Positions 12,553-30,151 are shown, counted from the first letter of the stretch. The stretch is 64,000 nucleotides of DNA from Eleginops maclovinus (GCF_036324505.1 NC_086354.1:23158207-23222206), one strand, 5' to 3'. Numbers and translations: made by a program. The notes: generated by a model from the sequence alone, not told the origin.

Positions 12553-14159
12553 TTGCTTTTCACAAAAACAAACATACGCTTATGGTGGAAAAATGTGCAT
12601 TTGACGTATGTGTGGCAATGCAGCTTAAAACATCACATTCGACCGTTTGTTTTTCACAGAACATGTACACCAGTCTCCTGTGTATAGGTTTTTGTTTGTT
12701 CACCATCAACCTTTCCACCAACCCTTCCTACTCCCAAATGGACTCCTGCAGACTGATCGGAAACCTATTTTCGATCACAAGTCAAAAAGAAACATAATCC
12801 AAGAGAACATATGGTTCCTGGAGACAATTGGAGACGTTGCAGACTTAGCAGAACATAGTGATTTTTTCATTTCTCTTACTGCAAAATATGTATCTAATCA
12901 AGTCAACAACATTTCGTTACGGACGTGTCCGTGTCAGTGTAGCATATTAGATCAGTTTTTGAGAATTTCCACCGTTCCAGCTTCAGAATATGGAACAAGT
13001 GAAGGCTGCTCTCTGAGTGTGCAAACATGTATTTGTACCTGGAGGATCGACAGATTCCACACCGAGGTGCTGAGTCAACCTTGACCCAGACGATGCCTGG
13101 CAGCAGCCTCCACCCAGCCTGTCCACCCGCCCACACCCATTGTCAACCCAAATCCCTCAGACCAAACACACACACTCACAGTCACACACATCAACAGGCT
13201 CACGGTAAACCGAGAGCGCTATGGTCTCGCCCAAACAGACAGGAGTGAAATATTGGGGTGAATGTGGGTCGATGTGGGAGTGGGGAAAGAGGAGATGAGA
13301 TGGTGTAGGGAGGAGAAGGTGGGTGTGAGAAGGGAGAAAGACAGGGAGGGCTTCGAGTAGCTGTCAGACATAAACAAGAAATTACCCGGTTTAGTTTGCT
13401 AAGCTTTACACATGACTTGGTAAACATTGTTGTCAGTAAACCCTGGAACAAATACACATTAGTCACCTAACTACTACTCTACTTGACGGTGTTGTGTGGA
13501 TATAAAGTGTACCGTATTCATTGTCAAAGATTAATCTGTTTGTGGGCTTTAAGCTTTCGGTCTTTCCAACGCTTTTAACTTAAGAATTCTGGAAAAAAAT
13601 TGAGTGGAAAAATGATTAGCTTAAGAAAGTCTAAAGCCTAATGACACACTCAATTACATAAAGGTCCTGCGTTCTGAAGTGTACCTGTTTACATGCGCCT
13701 TTGCAACCAAACAATATACACTTTACACAACTTAAAGTGCATTGCAAAGGTCAAATCTGGCTGTGCAGAGTATTGGAAGTGCAGATCAGATAAATACAGA
13801 AAGAACCGATGAAAAGTAGAAAGTCTCATAAAAAGATATCAATTTACAAGAGAACTTTGTAACTTTCCCCATCTGCTGCTACGAAAAGTAACTCCTCCTT
13901 CTTCAGCTATTGTGTTTATATGAATAAAACTATGCAATTAATCCTTCTGTTGCATTAATATATCCTGCAGGAAGAGTGTGACCTCTATACATTCTATAAA
14001 TGAAGCACTACAAGGATTGTCCTACTTCTACATCTACTACACTGTGTATTTCAACCGACGCTACCGGCTAGTAAATCATTATTTCCCCATGTGAAGGTAT
14101 AGCATGTTTTTATGACAATTCACTTATCTCTGAAGGAGCACTACATCGACTGAAAGGCA
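12553..14159. other. Intergenic, no gene seen
   Basis: A weak overlapping frame of 145 residues at 12647-13084 resembles no family I know, has no splice-site context and looks accidental. The reverse strand of 13240-13350 is pyrimidine-rich. Confidence 0.4.
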
Positions 14160-14460
14160 TTCCTGCAGCGCTGGAAGTGCAGCCCCCTGTACAAACTCCA
14201 GGGATGTCACTCAGCGATGATAAAGCACGCTGCGGAGCGTAATTAACCTTATCTCACCTCAAATAAGTCTGACAACAGGTGCGTTTAGCGCGGCAGTCGG
14301 CGACGATTGCAGCAGCAAGAGCCCTCGTTTGCGAGATAGCACTGTCAAAGGCTAACCAACCCGAGGAGGGATGGCTGCGAATGTTTAGACAGCGGTAAAA
14401 ATGTCACTCTGCATCGGCCGGCTAATGACATTTGGTGTGCAAATGACGGGGGGGTAGTTT
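14160..14460. promoter_or_regulatory. Candidate non-coding regulatory block
   Basis: Non-repetitive GC-balanced block containing GTAATTAACCTTATCT (homeodomain plus GATA-like, from 14239) and GCTAATGACATTTGGTGTGC (from 14421), in an otherwise AT-rich region. Regulatory function is inferred only. Confidence 0.2.
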
Positions 14461-16094
14461 CACCTGACCTGTTAGATAAAATGAAGAATTTGCCTTGTTT
14501 TAAGATATGATTTAGATTGATTGCTCTGGCCTTGTGAAGGTGTTCCTCAGATTGATGCAGGTGGGGAAATACTTCATTTTCATACAGGAAGTGGCGCTGT
14601 TTGGAGGTCTTGTAAATGAGTAAATACCCTGCTCTATTATGAGACCCCTTAATCTCTGCAATATCACCGACAAGATGAGTAAAACCTCACAGAATTAATA
14701 AACCACGATATAAAGACAACATATTGCACAACATTATACCTGTGTGCACTTTACTCAGGTGAGGGAAGTGCCCGAAACCCCCCAGATAAGTAAAAAAGCA
14801 ATCGATCTCCAGCTCGTAGATCAAGGCCATCTAGTCGACTACAGTTCAAACAACAAGCAATGAATTTGCTCTCTGGCTATTAATGTCACACATTCAGGAC
14901 CAGACTTGTCACTGGATTTGGTTCTTGTGTATTTGGACAGCAATAGTGCATTAGAGACTTGCTATGTGAAAATCAGTCGCCAAGACCCTAGGACACATTT
15001 CACGTTTTGGTTAGCTGGCCCTCTTATTGTTTATGGGGATCCGTCCCACGTAATCGTGTGGCTGACTCGTTTTTATGCTAATAATGGAGGAAGACGATGT
15101 GTTTGGCGTTGAGGCCGTTGATCAGACGCTATAAATGTGCTTATAATTTGAACATGTTTCTCTTTGTTGATCTAAAATCCACCAAAATGAACGAAATTCC
15201 TGACAAAAATCGATGTTTGAATTAACCATTTAAACATCTGGTTGATTTTGAAAGAGCGTGAAACATAATGGGCTTTAAGAACTTCTAGAATGTGAAGTAT
15301 TTCTATTGGTTCTCAATCACCTGTAGCCTGGATGATGAAGCCTCATGTGTTGGTCGTTCTGTTTTCTCTTCAAACCTCTGCTGCTTTTTGGCAGATATCA
15401 TTCCCCCGCAGACTGGAGAGCAAAGTTCAGCCCCTGAACTCGTCGAGAAAGGTCACAGACATAGACACAGAGAGACACTCCTTGCCTTTCTGTCAAAGAG
15501 CCTCGAGCGCTCATGGCGCAGACGCTCCAAATTTAGAGACACAACCCTAAATACATAAAGCTTTTTATACCACGCAAACATCTCGTCCTGCCCGGACAAC
15601 AACCCACTAATCTCCACAAAGCTGGAGGTAACTGTTTAGTTCCCGTGGTAACGCTTTGTACCGTGGTGCTTCGGGGTGAGTGCTATGTAAAGACTATAGG
15701 GATTGAAATCAGTGTTTACATGGTAGGAAACAGATAAATACTTTTTGACAGGTGCTGTTAAAATGATGTAGGATCCAAGCTTGCTTTGGCCCTTTATGGA
15801 TGACAGACTCAGCAGAAGTTTAACATCTGGAAGATAAACTGACCGCTGTAGGATCTTGTAGTTAACCAAGAGATCTTCTCTACTCATAGAGCAACAGCTT
15901 TAGCCTCTGTCCCTGAAAACACAATGGAAAACAAACAGAGAAGACAGGAAACAAAGTGCAAATAATCATATCTGCCGTCCGCAACATTTAATTATCCAGA
16001 TGTGTGTTTGCCACAAAACCCAATGTTGTCGAGGGAGCCCTTGTGATGCTAACTTCCTGGGTTGAGCCTTCAAAGTTAAGTCATCACTGTGGAA
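14461..16094. other. Intergenic, no gene seen
   Basis: No repeat family, RNA gene or convincing exon recognised. Frames of up to 88 residues (15292-15558) lack any recognisable motif. Confidence 0.4.
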
Positions 16095-16210
16095 GTGTCT
16101 GCGATCAGCTGGTTAGCTTAGCTTAGCGTAGCACAAAGACCGGAAACAGGGTCCGACCAAATGAAACAAAACCACCCTACCAGCACCTCTTAAGATTTGT
16201 AATCATCACA
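16095..16210. repeat. Dispersed fish repeat (TTAGCTTAGCGTAGCACAAAG type)
   Basis: Contains TTAGCTTAGCGTAGCACAAA, CCGGAAACAGG and CCTACCAGCACCTCTTAA in the order I know from a common teleost repeat. A fragment of the same family lies at 40830-40885. Confidence 0.5.
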
Positions 16211-17104
16211 TAATATTTCATTTGTTTAATCCCAAATTGCTGAGTAAAAAAACAACTTCTACAAAGGGTTATGGGCTGGAATATTTCTTGGCCAGGTGCA
16301 GTGACTTCCTTAAGTGTAATTGTGTGGTTGACGGGCAACCAGCATTAGGAACCTTTCCTTTAAAAGACTCCATCTTCAAGCACAGATTTTATGCTAATGG
16401 CCTCTGCACATTATTGGGGGTCTTGTAAGTGAATGTAAGACGGTAGAGTGGTCTTTCCTGTGGCTTTGTAGTAATCCCGTTGGCTAGCGGGGTGGGGGGG
16501 AGAGAGCTCGGAGCGCGGCGTTGGGTTTCGCCGGTGGGTCTTTTGACCGGGCTCACTGGGGATGAGTGGAGATCCTGAGCGCTGCAGAGGCACTTATGAA
16601 GGACGCACATTGTTGCCAGCCCTGGGGAGAAAACTGAGCAGTCTGGCAACACAGGCGGAATTTCCTACTGCGATGTTATCTCACACAAGACATTTAGCTT
16701 CAGCCAAATGAAGGAGGGGGAGTGAAAGAGGCAAGAGGGGCGGGAGGAGGGGGAGGGTATAGGAGGACGGAGAAAGGTGTTCAACAGAGGGGGTGGAGGA
16801 GGATGATAGAGAAAGTGTAATGAGTGTAAAATGCACACAAACGATGGATTCATAGCCTTGAATTATATAATTTGCTCCTTAATTGGAACCGTTTTGTAAA
16901 TAAAAACAACCTGTATATATTTTAATATACTTTACATGTTTAATATGGTCGTAAAATATGCAGATTTTCACTTCTTGTATTTATATAAATATTTATTTAG
17001 ATTTTTTTGACTTTTTGTTTTAACTTCTTATATTTTTATGAATATTTTTATATTGCAGATTATTAACATTTTGATTCACATAGTCTTGTTTTGTCTTCAA
17101 TGCC
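16211..17104. other. Intergenic, no gene seen
   Basis: Includes a GC-rich strip at 16480-16570 and a purine-rich strip at 16705-16800. From 16860 onward it is strongly AT-rich. Confidence 0.4.
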
Positions 17105-17225
17105 CACAAGTCATTTTTGGAGAGGTTGTATTAATATCTTGCACAAGGAGACTTCGACAACTTGATTGCATGGGCAGGGAATCGAACCACCGACCCTCTG
17201 ATTGGTATCAACCCGCCTGAGCGAC
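17105..17225 (+). repeat. Dispersed fish repeat (CTTGCACAAGG...AATCGAACCACCGACC type)
   Basis: CTTGCACAAGGAGACTTCGA followed by GGGAATCGAACCACCGACCC and ...CGCCTGAGCGAC is the core of a common teleost repeat whose end imitates a tRNA B box. Related fragments lie at 53625-53845 and 60480-60630. It is not a tRNA gene. Confidence 0.5.
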
Positions 17226-19299
17226 ATCAAACCACACTCATGCGTAGGTGTTGAGGAATCGGATCAGATAAACAATTGCAGAGGTTCAGACTCTGCCAGC
17301 TGTCCTGTTGGTTTATATTTAAAAAAGAGCTTTGGCCAATGAGGAAACATCTAACCAACCAATGATGTCACGTCCTCTCTCACTTAGTGACTCAGTCAGT
17401 TAGTCAGTGACAGATCCCCGCCTTGCTGGGGTCCGGCCAAAACCTACAAAACCCTTGACTTTTTATCTTAGATTAAAGAACAGTGTGTATTTAAACAATT
17501 CAGAATGAAAACTGTGGATTGGGAGGACCTTTGATCCTGTAATAAAGGGTTACTGTGCTTTATTATATCACCTTTGGATCGTCAGATATCGAGCGAGTCC
17601 ATTGGCCCAAGTATGAATCTTTTCCTGCAGAAAACAAAAACGGCAACCTGTTGAACGTGTCTCTTTTCAATTGGGAAAATATCCAAAAGAATTACGTTAT
17701 ATTGTAAGATGTGTATACCCGTATACGACAGAAGACTATCCTCTAAACTGAACCTGCACTGAGGCAATGTCTGCAGGTCTTAACTCTGATAAACACACAT
17801 GTATGTCTTGTGTATTTTGACAGCCAATCATAGAAAGTTTGAATATATATCTTATCTGCAGATAACTCTGGTTTATTATTCCTGGCCAATCTTTATAATG
17901 AATAAAACATGTTCTAGGAGTCCATGACCCTGGCAGATTTTGCATTGAGGATAATAAAGGTAATAAAACAACACCTCATAAAGGAAGTGGGAACACAGCT
18001 TAATAAACATTTCGCAAGATTCAAATCCGTCTTATCTTTATCGAGCCACGAGGGAAAAAGAGGGACAGTATCATTTCATAAATCATCTTGGATTGCAGGG
18101 AACACTGGGCAGACTGGTTAATGTTTTACTGTTGTTGCTAATGGCTGATTTGCAGACTGGGATTTAAAGATTTAAAGTGCTGGATAATGATTACCAAAGG
18201 GTCATCTGTGCTAGACTATTTCACACTGTGTCTTTGGCTTTGAATCAGCAGAGTGTTCATCCTAAAATGTAAAGAATCCTAAATGCGATCGTCTGTCCTT
18301 TTAAAGAGTTCATTTATTTTAAACATCAGTCAAACTTTTTGGCTGCTGAACGCCGTATTTCTGAAGTGTTTACTGCTGCTGATGTCTGACTGACAGTGAG
18401 TGACATGTGACAGTGACTTTTTCTCATGTAAAAGGCCTAGACTGCATCTGTCTGCTTAAAGGACATCACTCTCAGTCAAAGGGAACATTGATCCTGTGAC
18501 TTCCCCAGGCACTTTTACTGCAGCTGTCAGATCAAAACAAAATGTGCATCTTTATGAATCTGAACTCGGAGACATCTTGAACTGCACTCAATTGATACTG
18601 TCTGGTTTTGGAAAATGTAATACATGGTTTGTATTGGGGTTTGCTGTTCACCTGCACAAGATCAATGAGCTTATCTGTTAAAAAAAACAAACACCCAAAG
18701 CTCCAACACCCTAACCCCAACCCAAGTGCATGCATGCTCCAAAAGGTTTACACAATTAAAACCCTTATTCATGCATCTGTATCGGGATCCTCTCCACATT
18801 TGATTGGATTCTTCATTGGCCCATGCTTCACCCTTCCACCAGGTATCATGACAATCGGAAGAGTAGTTTGTCTGTTTTCCTGGAGGCAAACAAACAAGCA
18901 AATCAAACTAAAAATCCAACTTCCTCGGTAATAATTAATCAGCCGACACCTTATGACCACCATCTCTTCTTCGAGATAATGATTAGCAGCCTGTCATAAA
19001 TCACTGTGTTAATGTTTTCTTACGGTGTTTACTACCTTTTTATATAAGCTACAAGTAGATGACAGACGTGTTTTTGCTGATGGTGTACGATTGCCCGATG
19101 GCATGACTTCCTGGAGCATTCGACTCGAAAAGAGCAATCTAAAAAACGATCAGAATGATTACTTAGGAATTGCAAAGACAGAAACGAAGATGATGTTATA
19201 GTAAGATTATAATACAGGGTTTTTTTTACGTAGGTTTAACTCTTAAACAGTCCCCCAGTTAAGTGTGCTTTTAAATTGGGTGTTCTGATTTAATTGTAT
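17226..19299. other. Intergenic, no gene seen
   Basis: Unique AT-rich sequence. A 107-residue frame at 18608-18931 overlaps frames on the other strand and shows no recognisable domain. Confidence 0.4.
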
Positions 19300-19435
19300 A
19301 TTGTTTTTACATCATGTATGAGAGTTTTCAGTCCGTGGCTTTAGATCTGGTTTCACTGTCTCTGGTTTTATCTTATATATTGATTGATGTACAGCACTTT
19401 GATCAGGTTTTTAAATGTGCTGTATAAATAAAGTT
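19300..19435 (+). mobile_element. L2-like LINE 3' tail fragment
   Basis: Ends GATGTACAGCACTTTGATCA followed by AAATGTGCTGTATAAATAAA, the typical 3' UTR end of fish L2-type non-LTR elements. No coding part remains. Confidence 0.5.
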
Positions 19436-19632
19436 GAGTTGGTTCAGGGTGAAGAATTACAAATCTAATGAGGATCAGCGTTAGAGGTTCAACTTCACAC
19501 ATTAGACTTTAATTCAAGCTTCTATTTCCAACAGTCTTTCCCTCAAAAGATGTTTGAATTGTCTTTATTCCAGATGCACGTTTATTTATGAAGCAATATT
19601 TATTTTACGTATGGGTTATATGTTTCTTTCCC

Positions 19633-20889
<1,257 letters not shown>

Positions 20890-21299
20890 AGCTAACCGGT
20901 ACCACTTTACAATAAGACTACCCTGATAAAGAATTCTAACATCGTTTCCGTACATCAACACAGGCTCACTATTTGGCAAGATGACTAAGCCTTATATTGG
21001 CTACCTAGCTTACTTCATCTTCTTCATCATTCAACATCCTTGGTATCTGTTGCTCACTGAGTTGAGGATGCCGGATGATGAGGAAGATGAAGTAAGCTAG
21101 GTAGCCAATATAAGGCTTAGCAGTACAGATAAATGTGCGCTCACTATTTGGCAAGCAACCGGTCACAGTTGCCCTGTTTATCTCTTGTCTTATAAAAGCT
21201 TATAATGATTTATAAAGTGCTCACAATCTAATTAATAAATGAATTACAAACTAAACTCTTTATGAGGGTGGTCTTATTGTAAAGTGGTACCGGCTAACC
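20890..21299. mobile_element. hAT-like non-autonomous transposon (MITE) with internal hairpin
   Basis: The element at 20898-21291 (394 bp) starts GGTACCACTTTACAATAAGA and ends with its inverse. Homology between the arms continues, with mismatches, to about 40 bp. It is flanked by AGCTAACC (20890-20897) and GGCTAACC (21292-21299), a likely 8-bp target duplication with one mismatch, the size made by hAT transposases. Inside, 20985-21022 and 21083-21120 are perfect 38-bp inverted repeats separated by 60 bp that is itself partly self-complementary. A direct repeat, CTCACTATTTGGCAAG, brackets the hairpin (about 20965 and 21141). No transposase is present. Confidence 0.75.
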
Positions 21300-25069
<3,770 letters not shown>

Positions 25070-25315
25070 GCAGTGGATTATGAAGTGGATTATGCAAATG
25101 CCTCACAATATATTCATATTAACAAAGGTTGAGGTTCATGCGCCCGTGCCCGGAATTTATGAATACGCAAATAAAAAAACGTGAATGGGCTGGAATGTGT
25201 TATCATTTAATGGAAATTAACCGGGTTCACAGCGGCGTGTTTTGGGCTCATTTGTTAATTTGTTGAATTAGCTGCATCGGTGATATCCAATTTAGTGCAT
25301 TGTTTTAATCATCTT
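25070..25315. promoter_or_regulatory. Candidate enhancer: paired OTX/PITX-type sites plus octamer
   Basis: GTGGATTATG occurs twice in tandem (GGATTA at 25075-25080 and 25087-25092), immediately followed by the octamer ATGCAAAT (25092-25099), then AACAAAGG (25121-25128, SOX/TCF-like), TTAATTTGTTGAATTAG (about 25255-25271) and CATTGTT (25298-25304, SOX-like). The block is non-repetitive. Function is inferred from clustering of sites. Confidence 0.3.
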
Positions 25316-27334
25316 TGGGGTTTGTTTTAGAGTAGCTCAATAACTGATATGCCTGTAGGTATTATCCATGTGTAATTGTGTGGATTTTTACCCCACTTTC
25401 TACTCCATTGTGACAGGAGAATGGATTCTCTGCTGCATTGTTGTTGGGTAAATGTGGAATCAGCTCCAGTTCACTCATTGTTTTTACGTGCAGGGATCAG
25501 AGGATGCATTGCTACAAATTCCCGACTTTCTGCCCTTTTTTGTTTTTCAGTGCTTTGTTGATAAAAAATCGTATCTGTCAATCTGCAAAAGAAGCCTTCA
25601 CACATCCACGTTTTGTCTCAGCGCTGCTCTGGAGGAAGCCTGCACCGGGTGGTTCCTCGCATGCAGACAAAATGAAGGTCATACAACAAGTCACATTTTA
25701 AATTCAGCATATGCAAACTAAATGTGCAGCTCCGCTTCTATAGAGGGACTATTTGAAAGCCTTGAATCTGTGATTTAGAGCAAAAGATGTTGAGAAAAAG
25801 CATTGAAACGTGCAGTGGGATCTCCTTCACGAGTGCATGGGTGGAAGAGATGATTTACTTAGGCAGTGCAACAGTTTAGAAATACTCTGTTTCAAGTAAA
25901 AGCACCTTATATATTACATTACTGTCTTACAATTATTGATGCGTTTTTGTGTTCATCACTTTAATGTTGCACTTGCTGAAAGTGGGGTTGATTTGAAATA
26001 CGTTATACACCATCGGGCAGAAAACATCTGTAAAATAAATGAAGTGGAGTCAAAATATCAAGCAGAATAATGTAAAAAGTACATTTCCAAGTACAGTACT
26101 TGAGGAAATGTACCAAGTGTAATTATATTATTTCAAAAATGATCAAATGAATATTTCTTTGGAAACAAAAGCATTGACACGCTGCTGCTCAGTGATACAT
26201 AACAAATATAATGAGGGGATTAAATGTAATCATGGAGGTGTTTCACCGGAAGCTGACTCATGCATGATGACGCAATTAACAGTTATGATTCAGCCTCAAA
26301 CCCATCGGTGAGTCTTGGAAAACCAACAATGAGTTTCTCCTAGCAGATTCATCTGACACTATTGATGGTGGAGATAATAAACGTCCAGTCATCTGGGAGG
26401 CAGAGCGATTCACAACAACTCCCACAGCCCATAAAGGGAGAGGTTAAAGTCGTCCTGCACACCGGCAGGAAGGAGCCGGGTTTGGCGAGTCAGCAGGAAA
26501 CAGATCCTCCTCCTCCTTCAGAAGGGCCTGCTGCTGCAGTGTCCTTCAGCAAGGCACTCCAATGTCAGCCGAGCAAAGCAAAGACAGATGCATGACTCTG
26601 CATGAAGGAACTTGAGTTATCTGTGTTTTTTAAATCAATAATAGGTGACTGTGTGTGTGAGATGAAAAGGGAGTGCTGACTAACTCATATAGAGCTTCTC
26701 CAGGGCTGGTTTGGTGCAGGCTGTCTCTGAACTGTCATGAATAAATACATATCTTAAAGGTTTGCTATCAGTAGCCACCATTGGCCATACCAGAGCACAT
26801 AAGGGAGAAGTTCCTTGATTCATTGGTTCTTTCAAAGGTTATTGAGTCTCACTTTAAAGACACTGTGGGCTGAAGTCTCTTGAGCTCAGTTTGTTTTACG
26901 TTCTGTTACAATGCGAGCATTTTACTGACACTCCCATTCAGAGCATGACGAATCAGGGACACACACTGGTCTGCTGCCATGGTGTGAAAGTTACTGAACG
27001 CCCTTGTCTCTTACAAATACTGTTCCCAGACAAGCACATTTCAATATCTCTTGCGTTGGATTTGGATTACATTAAAGCGCAAATTCTGCAAATAAGGTAC
27101 CAATCAAAGTCCACATAATGAGGATGTTTGGGTGACTGGAGCCCATTCTGTGGTGACTTGGCTTGGAACTCAAGTCTCGCTCTGCTCAAGTATAGAGTGT
27201 GGATTAGTGGCTGGAGGGCGCCTCAGGGGTTAGAAATGTATGCCTACAATCATTTCACCCAGGAAACGGCTTTATGTGCAGTTTTAGGAAAAAGTCAGAA
27301 CTTTGAAGAAGTAGTCGGCAGTTTTAAAAGTGAA
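25316..27334. other. Intergenic, no gene seen
   Basis: A short old copy of the fish repeat containing AAGTACAGTACTTGAGG lies at about 26075-26120, related to the repeat family underlying the 33-bp minisatellite at 49285. The rest is unique. Confidence 0.4.
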
Positions 27335-27680
27335 CATTTGGAGAAAAAAAAAAGAAATTTGAAAAAAAAGTCAAAATTTTTAGGAAAAAAATTATATTTT
27401 TGAAAGAATTGTCGAAAATTCCAAAAAGTCGAAATCTGAGAAAAAATCTGAAGTTTGAAAAGAAAATCTAAAATTGGGAATTTCTAAAAGAAGATGCTGA
27501 GGGCCACATGAAGAAGGAGTTAGAACAATCAGAAAATAGTGACACATTTTTAAAAGTTAAACATTTGAAAAAAAATCCGATATTTTGAACATTTTGAAGA
27601 AATAGTTGGAAATTGAAAAAAGTCGACATTTGAATAAAAATCTGAAGTTTGAAAAGAAAAAAGGAGAAAATATTGGAGAT
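27335..27680. repeat. Degenerate A-rich repeat
   Basis: Imperfect repeated words of the type AAAAGTCGAAATCTGAGAAA and GAAGTTTGAAAAGAAAA with a period of roughly 15-30 bases. Inverted relative of the T-rich repeats at 12395 and 62088. Confidence 0.55.
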
Positions 27681-28245
27681 AAAAAGTGTAACGCTCAGTC
27701 GACTTTGATTTTTAATGTCAAGTTAGATGATACATACCTTATTCAGGCCTTAGTATGATCTTTATTAACCTTTACCAAGTAGTCTGGTAGTCTTCCCATC
27801 TCTACACAGTACTGTGCACAGGACAATAAAGCCCTGCATCTTTCATCCAGGGTCATGTCCGTTGAAGGACACAGGGTTGCATCTGAACAGAAGGGATGCT
27901 TCTTCATTTTTTGCCGTTGGATTTTAATCTGAACTTGTTGCAGTCTATGTACGTGTGTTATCTACTTTTCGAGGACATCGACTGACTAAGCTGCTCACAG
28001 TTCAAGGACACTTCATCAGGACATTTGGCTACTCAGAAAATCCACACTGACCTTCCAAATGCTACTCCCAGGCTCACTATCAGCGCCATTACCTCTGTAT
28101 CATTTTCCATGCTGAGAACGATTTGCCCACACATTTCATGACCTCATGCCAGATTACATTACAGCCCTGTATGTTCCTGTGTGCTGGAGCTGAATGGCTG
28201 ACTAGCTGAACCAGTATGACTGGGCGCTCTGTGTATTGGGTTTGG
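27681..28245. other. Intergenic, no gene seen
   Basis: Unique sequence without recognisable features. Confidence 0.35.
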
Positions 28246-28277
28246 GGCGGGGGAGGTGGGAGGGGGGGGGGGGGGTG
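28246..28277 (+). repeat. G-rich tract with quadruplex potential
   Basis: GGGGCGGGGGAGGTGGGA followed by a run of 14 G. Enough G-tracts for a G-quadruplex on the plus strand. The exact homopolymer length may be unreliable. Confidence 0.6.
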
Positions 28278-28329
28278 AGTTTCATCCCCATAACAGGGGG
28301 AGCAGTCTTTGGGTGGCAGCGGGGACGAA

Positions 28330-28530
28330 TCGAGCGGCTAATTGGTGTTGTCAGCATTTTAAACACAATTAATGACAGTTCCTTCTCCCCTCTCCCCTGA
28401 CCTAATTGTAGGTGATAATTATTGTTTGGGACCTAATTTACACAAATAATTAACAGATGTATGCTGACAAATAGGCCGACTTGATTCTTTGCAAATCCCT
28501 GCGCCATTGTATTGTTAATTGGGCCGAATG
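28330..28530. promoter_or_regulatory. Candidate enhancer dense in homeodomain sites
   Basis: Within 190 bp there are several TAAT cores: CTAATTGG (28338), ACAATTAATGACAG (28365-28378), CTAATTGTAGG (28402), GATAATTATTG (28414), CCTAATTTAC (28432), AATAATTAACA (28445) and TTGTTAATTGGG (about 28511). It also has TTTGCAAAT (28488-28496) and CATTGTA/ATTGTTA SOX-like words. Non-repetitive, with no coding potential. Regulatory role inferred. Confidence 0.35.
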
Positions 28531-29430
28531 TAAGCAGATACTCTAACATGTTCCCCCCCCCCTCCTTTCCTCACTGAATACAATCCTAATCTTCTGAATA
28601 AACAGCCTCAACTTCAGGAGGTGTGTTCTTCCTAAAGCCCAGATTGAGTTTCACATTGTGAGTCTGGTGAGGTGAAGTAAACAGAAAAATAAATAACAGA
28701 TGAACATTTTGTTTATCGGAGCCGCTACGACCGAGCTAACGACCCTACGACGGCCTCGTGAATAGAAGCAAAGGTCACAGGATGTTTAGTGAATGACAGT
28801 GAATGAATATAGTGCAACATTTATAGGTTACCAGCATTGTATGGTTGCACATGTAATCTGTTTATCTGTCCTAAACATATGCTTGTTGTAGCCTGTACAA
28901 TGCAGCATTAATTATTATACAGAGTAATTGAATAAGATGAGTGGAATAGTACTCATTTATTGGAATAAAATGTAGATTTTCTACACTATATTGTGAATCA
29001 CATTTCATTAATTGCCTCTTTCATGTGTGCTCTGCTCTAAGCATGTGAAAAGTTAGCAGGTCATGCGTTTAAATTGTACGCACAAAGAAACGGAAATCCA
29101 TATTTTTCTCTTTATGCAACACGAAGAAAACTATATATCTGCAATAAACATGAACAGTTTGTGAGAAACAAGTCATATTCAGCCAATAATCTAACCAAAA
29201 AGTGCAGATAGCATTCATACAGATACGGCATTCATAACCCAAAGTGATAAAGAGGAAATTGTGTAGCTTTACTGCACCCTCCTCCACCTAGTCAAACTCC
29301 ATTGGACCATCCGTCATCCACTCCGACTCAGTGGAAATAAGCAATACATTTAAGTCACAATGTCTTCTTTAAGGACGAAACAACTTCTGCACACCAAGGG
29401 AAATATATTTGATCCATAATCAGAATCGGA
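28531..29430. other. Intergenic, no gene seen
   Basis: AT-rich unique sequence. No exon or RNA gene recognised. Confidence 0.4.
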
Positions 29431-29700
29431 AATCCTTTACTCGTCCCACAGTGGGTACATTTTTACCGCCATAACAACAAGGTACGCTGCAGGAAAAGGC
29501 CCAAGCAAACAGGGTGGACTCACATGTTATAAAACAGGCAAATACACATCATACAAATACACAGCCACGGTAAAGTATAACAAATCATTAGCAGTAAGTG
29601 AACATATAAAAGTACTAAAAGAGGCAGTAATAACATTCATAAATTGTAGAAAAATAAAGCATATTTTGCACACAAGTAGTGGGATTGCGCAATATATGTG
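29431..29700 (-). repeat. Dispersed retroelement-like fragment
   Basis: AATCGGAAATCCTTTACTCGTCCCACAGTGGG near 29431 and AAGTAGTGGGATTGCGCAAT near 29674 resemble a common fish non-LTR tail. It makes up much of a 167-residue minus-strand frame (29527-30030), which I do not consider a gene. Limits are approximate. Confidence 0.4.
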
Positions 29701-30151
29701 AAGGATATTTACATTCCTACATAATCGTCTTGAATTTTCAAAGTTTCTGATTGTGATTACTGATAGATATTGCTGACTCCTTTTTGGCAGTTTTCCCCAG
29801 TTTAATACGTGCACATTTCTGTAGATTACACAATGTTTTTCAGTGTGTTTTAGAGCAAGTTTGCAATTGCAACTCTCCTTGAAGTTGAACATAAACAAAT
29901 GAATCTCCAGGTTAGTCCTCCTAACCGTGCACAACATCTCAGACCAGCGAGCAGATTCCCAAGTCACGATAAAGGCATGAATCATGGCTGGTGACGGGCT
30001 ATTTGTAAGGGGTTTCCCACCCTGCCACACAAAGGGGGCTTAGCTGAGAGGCAGCGTGTTCTCAGGCATTGTCTCCGGGTCGGGACCACCCGTTCCCCCG
30101 CGCTGTCCCACTGTCAGTCAAACAATACAATGCTACAACAACCTGCTCTGC

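Noticed and set aside
29527..30030. 167-residue minus-strand frame
   Set aside because: It overlaps a dispersed retroelement fragment, has no known motif and ordinary AT-rich composition.
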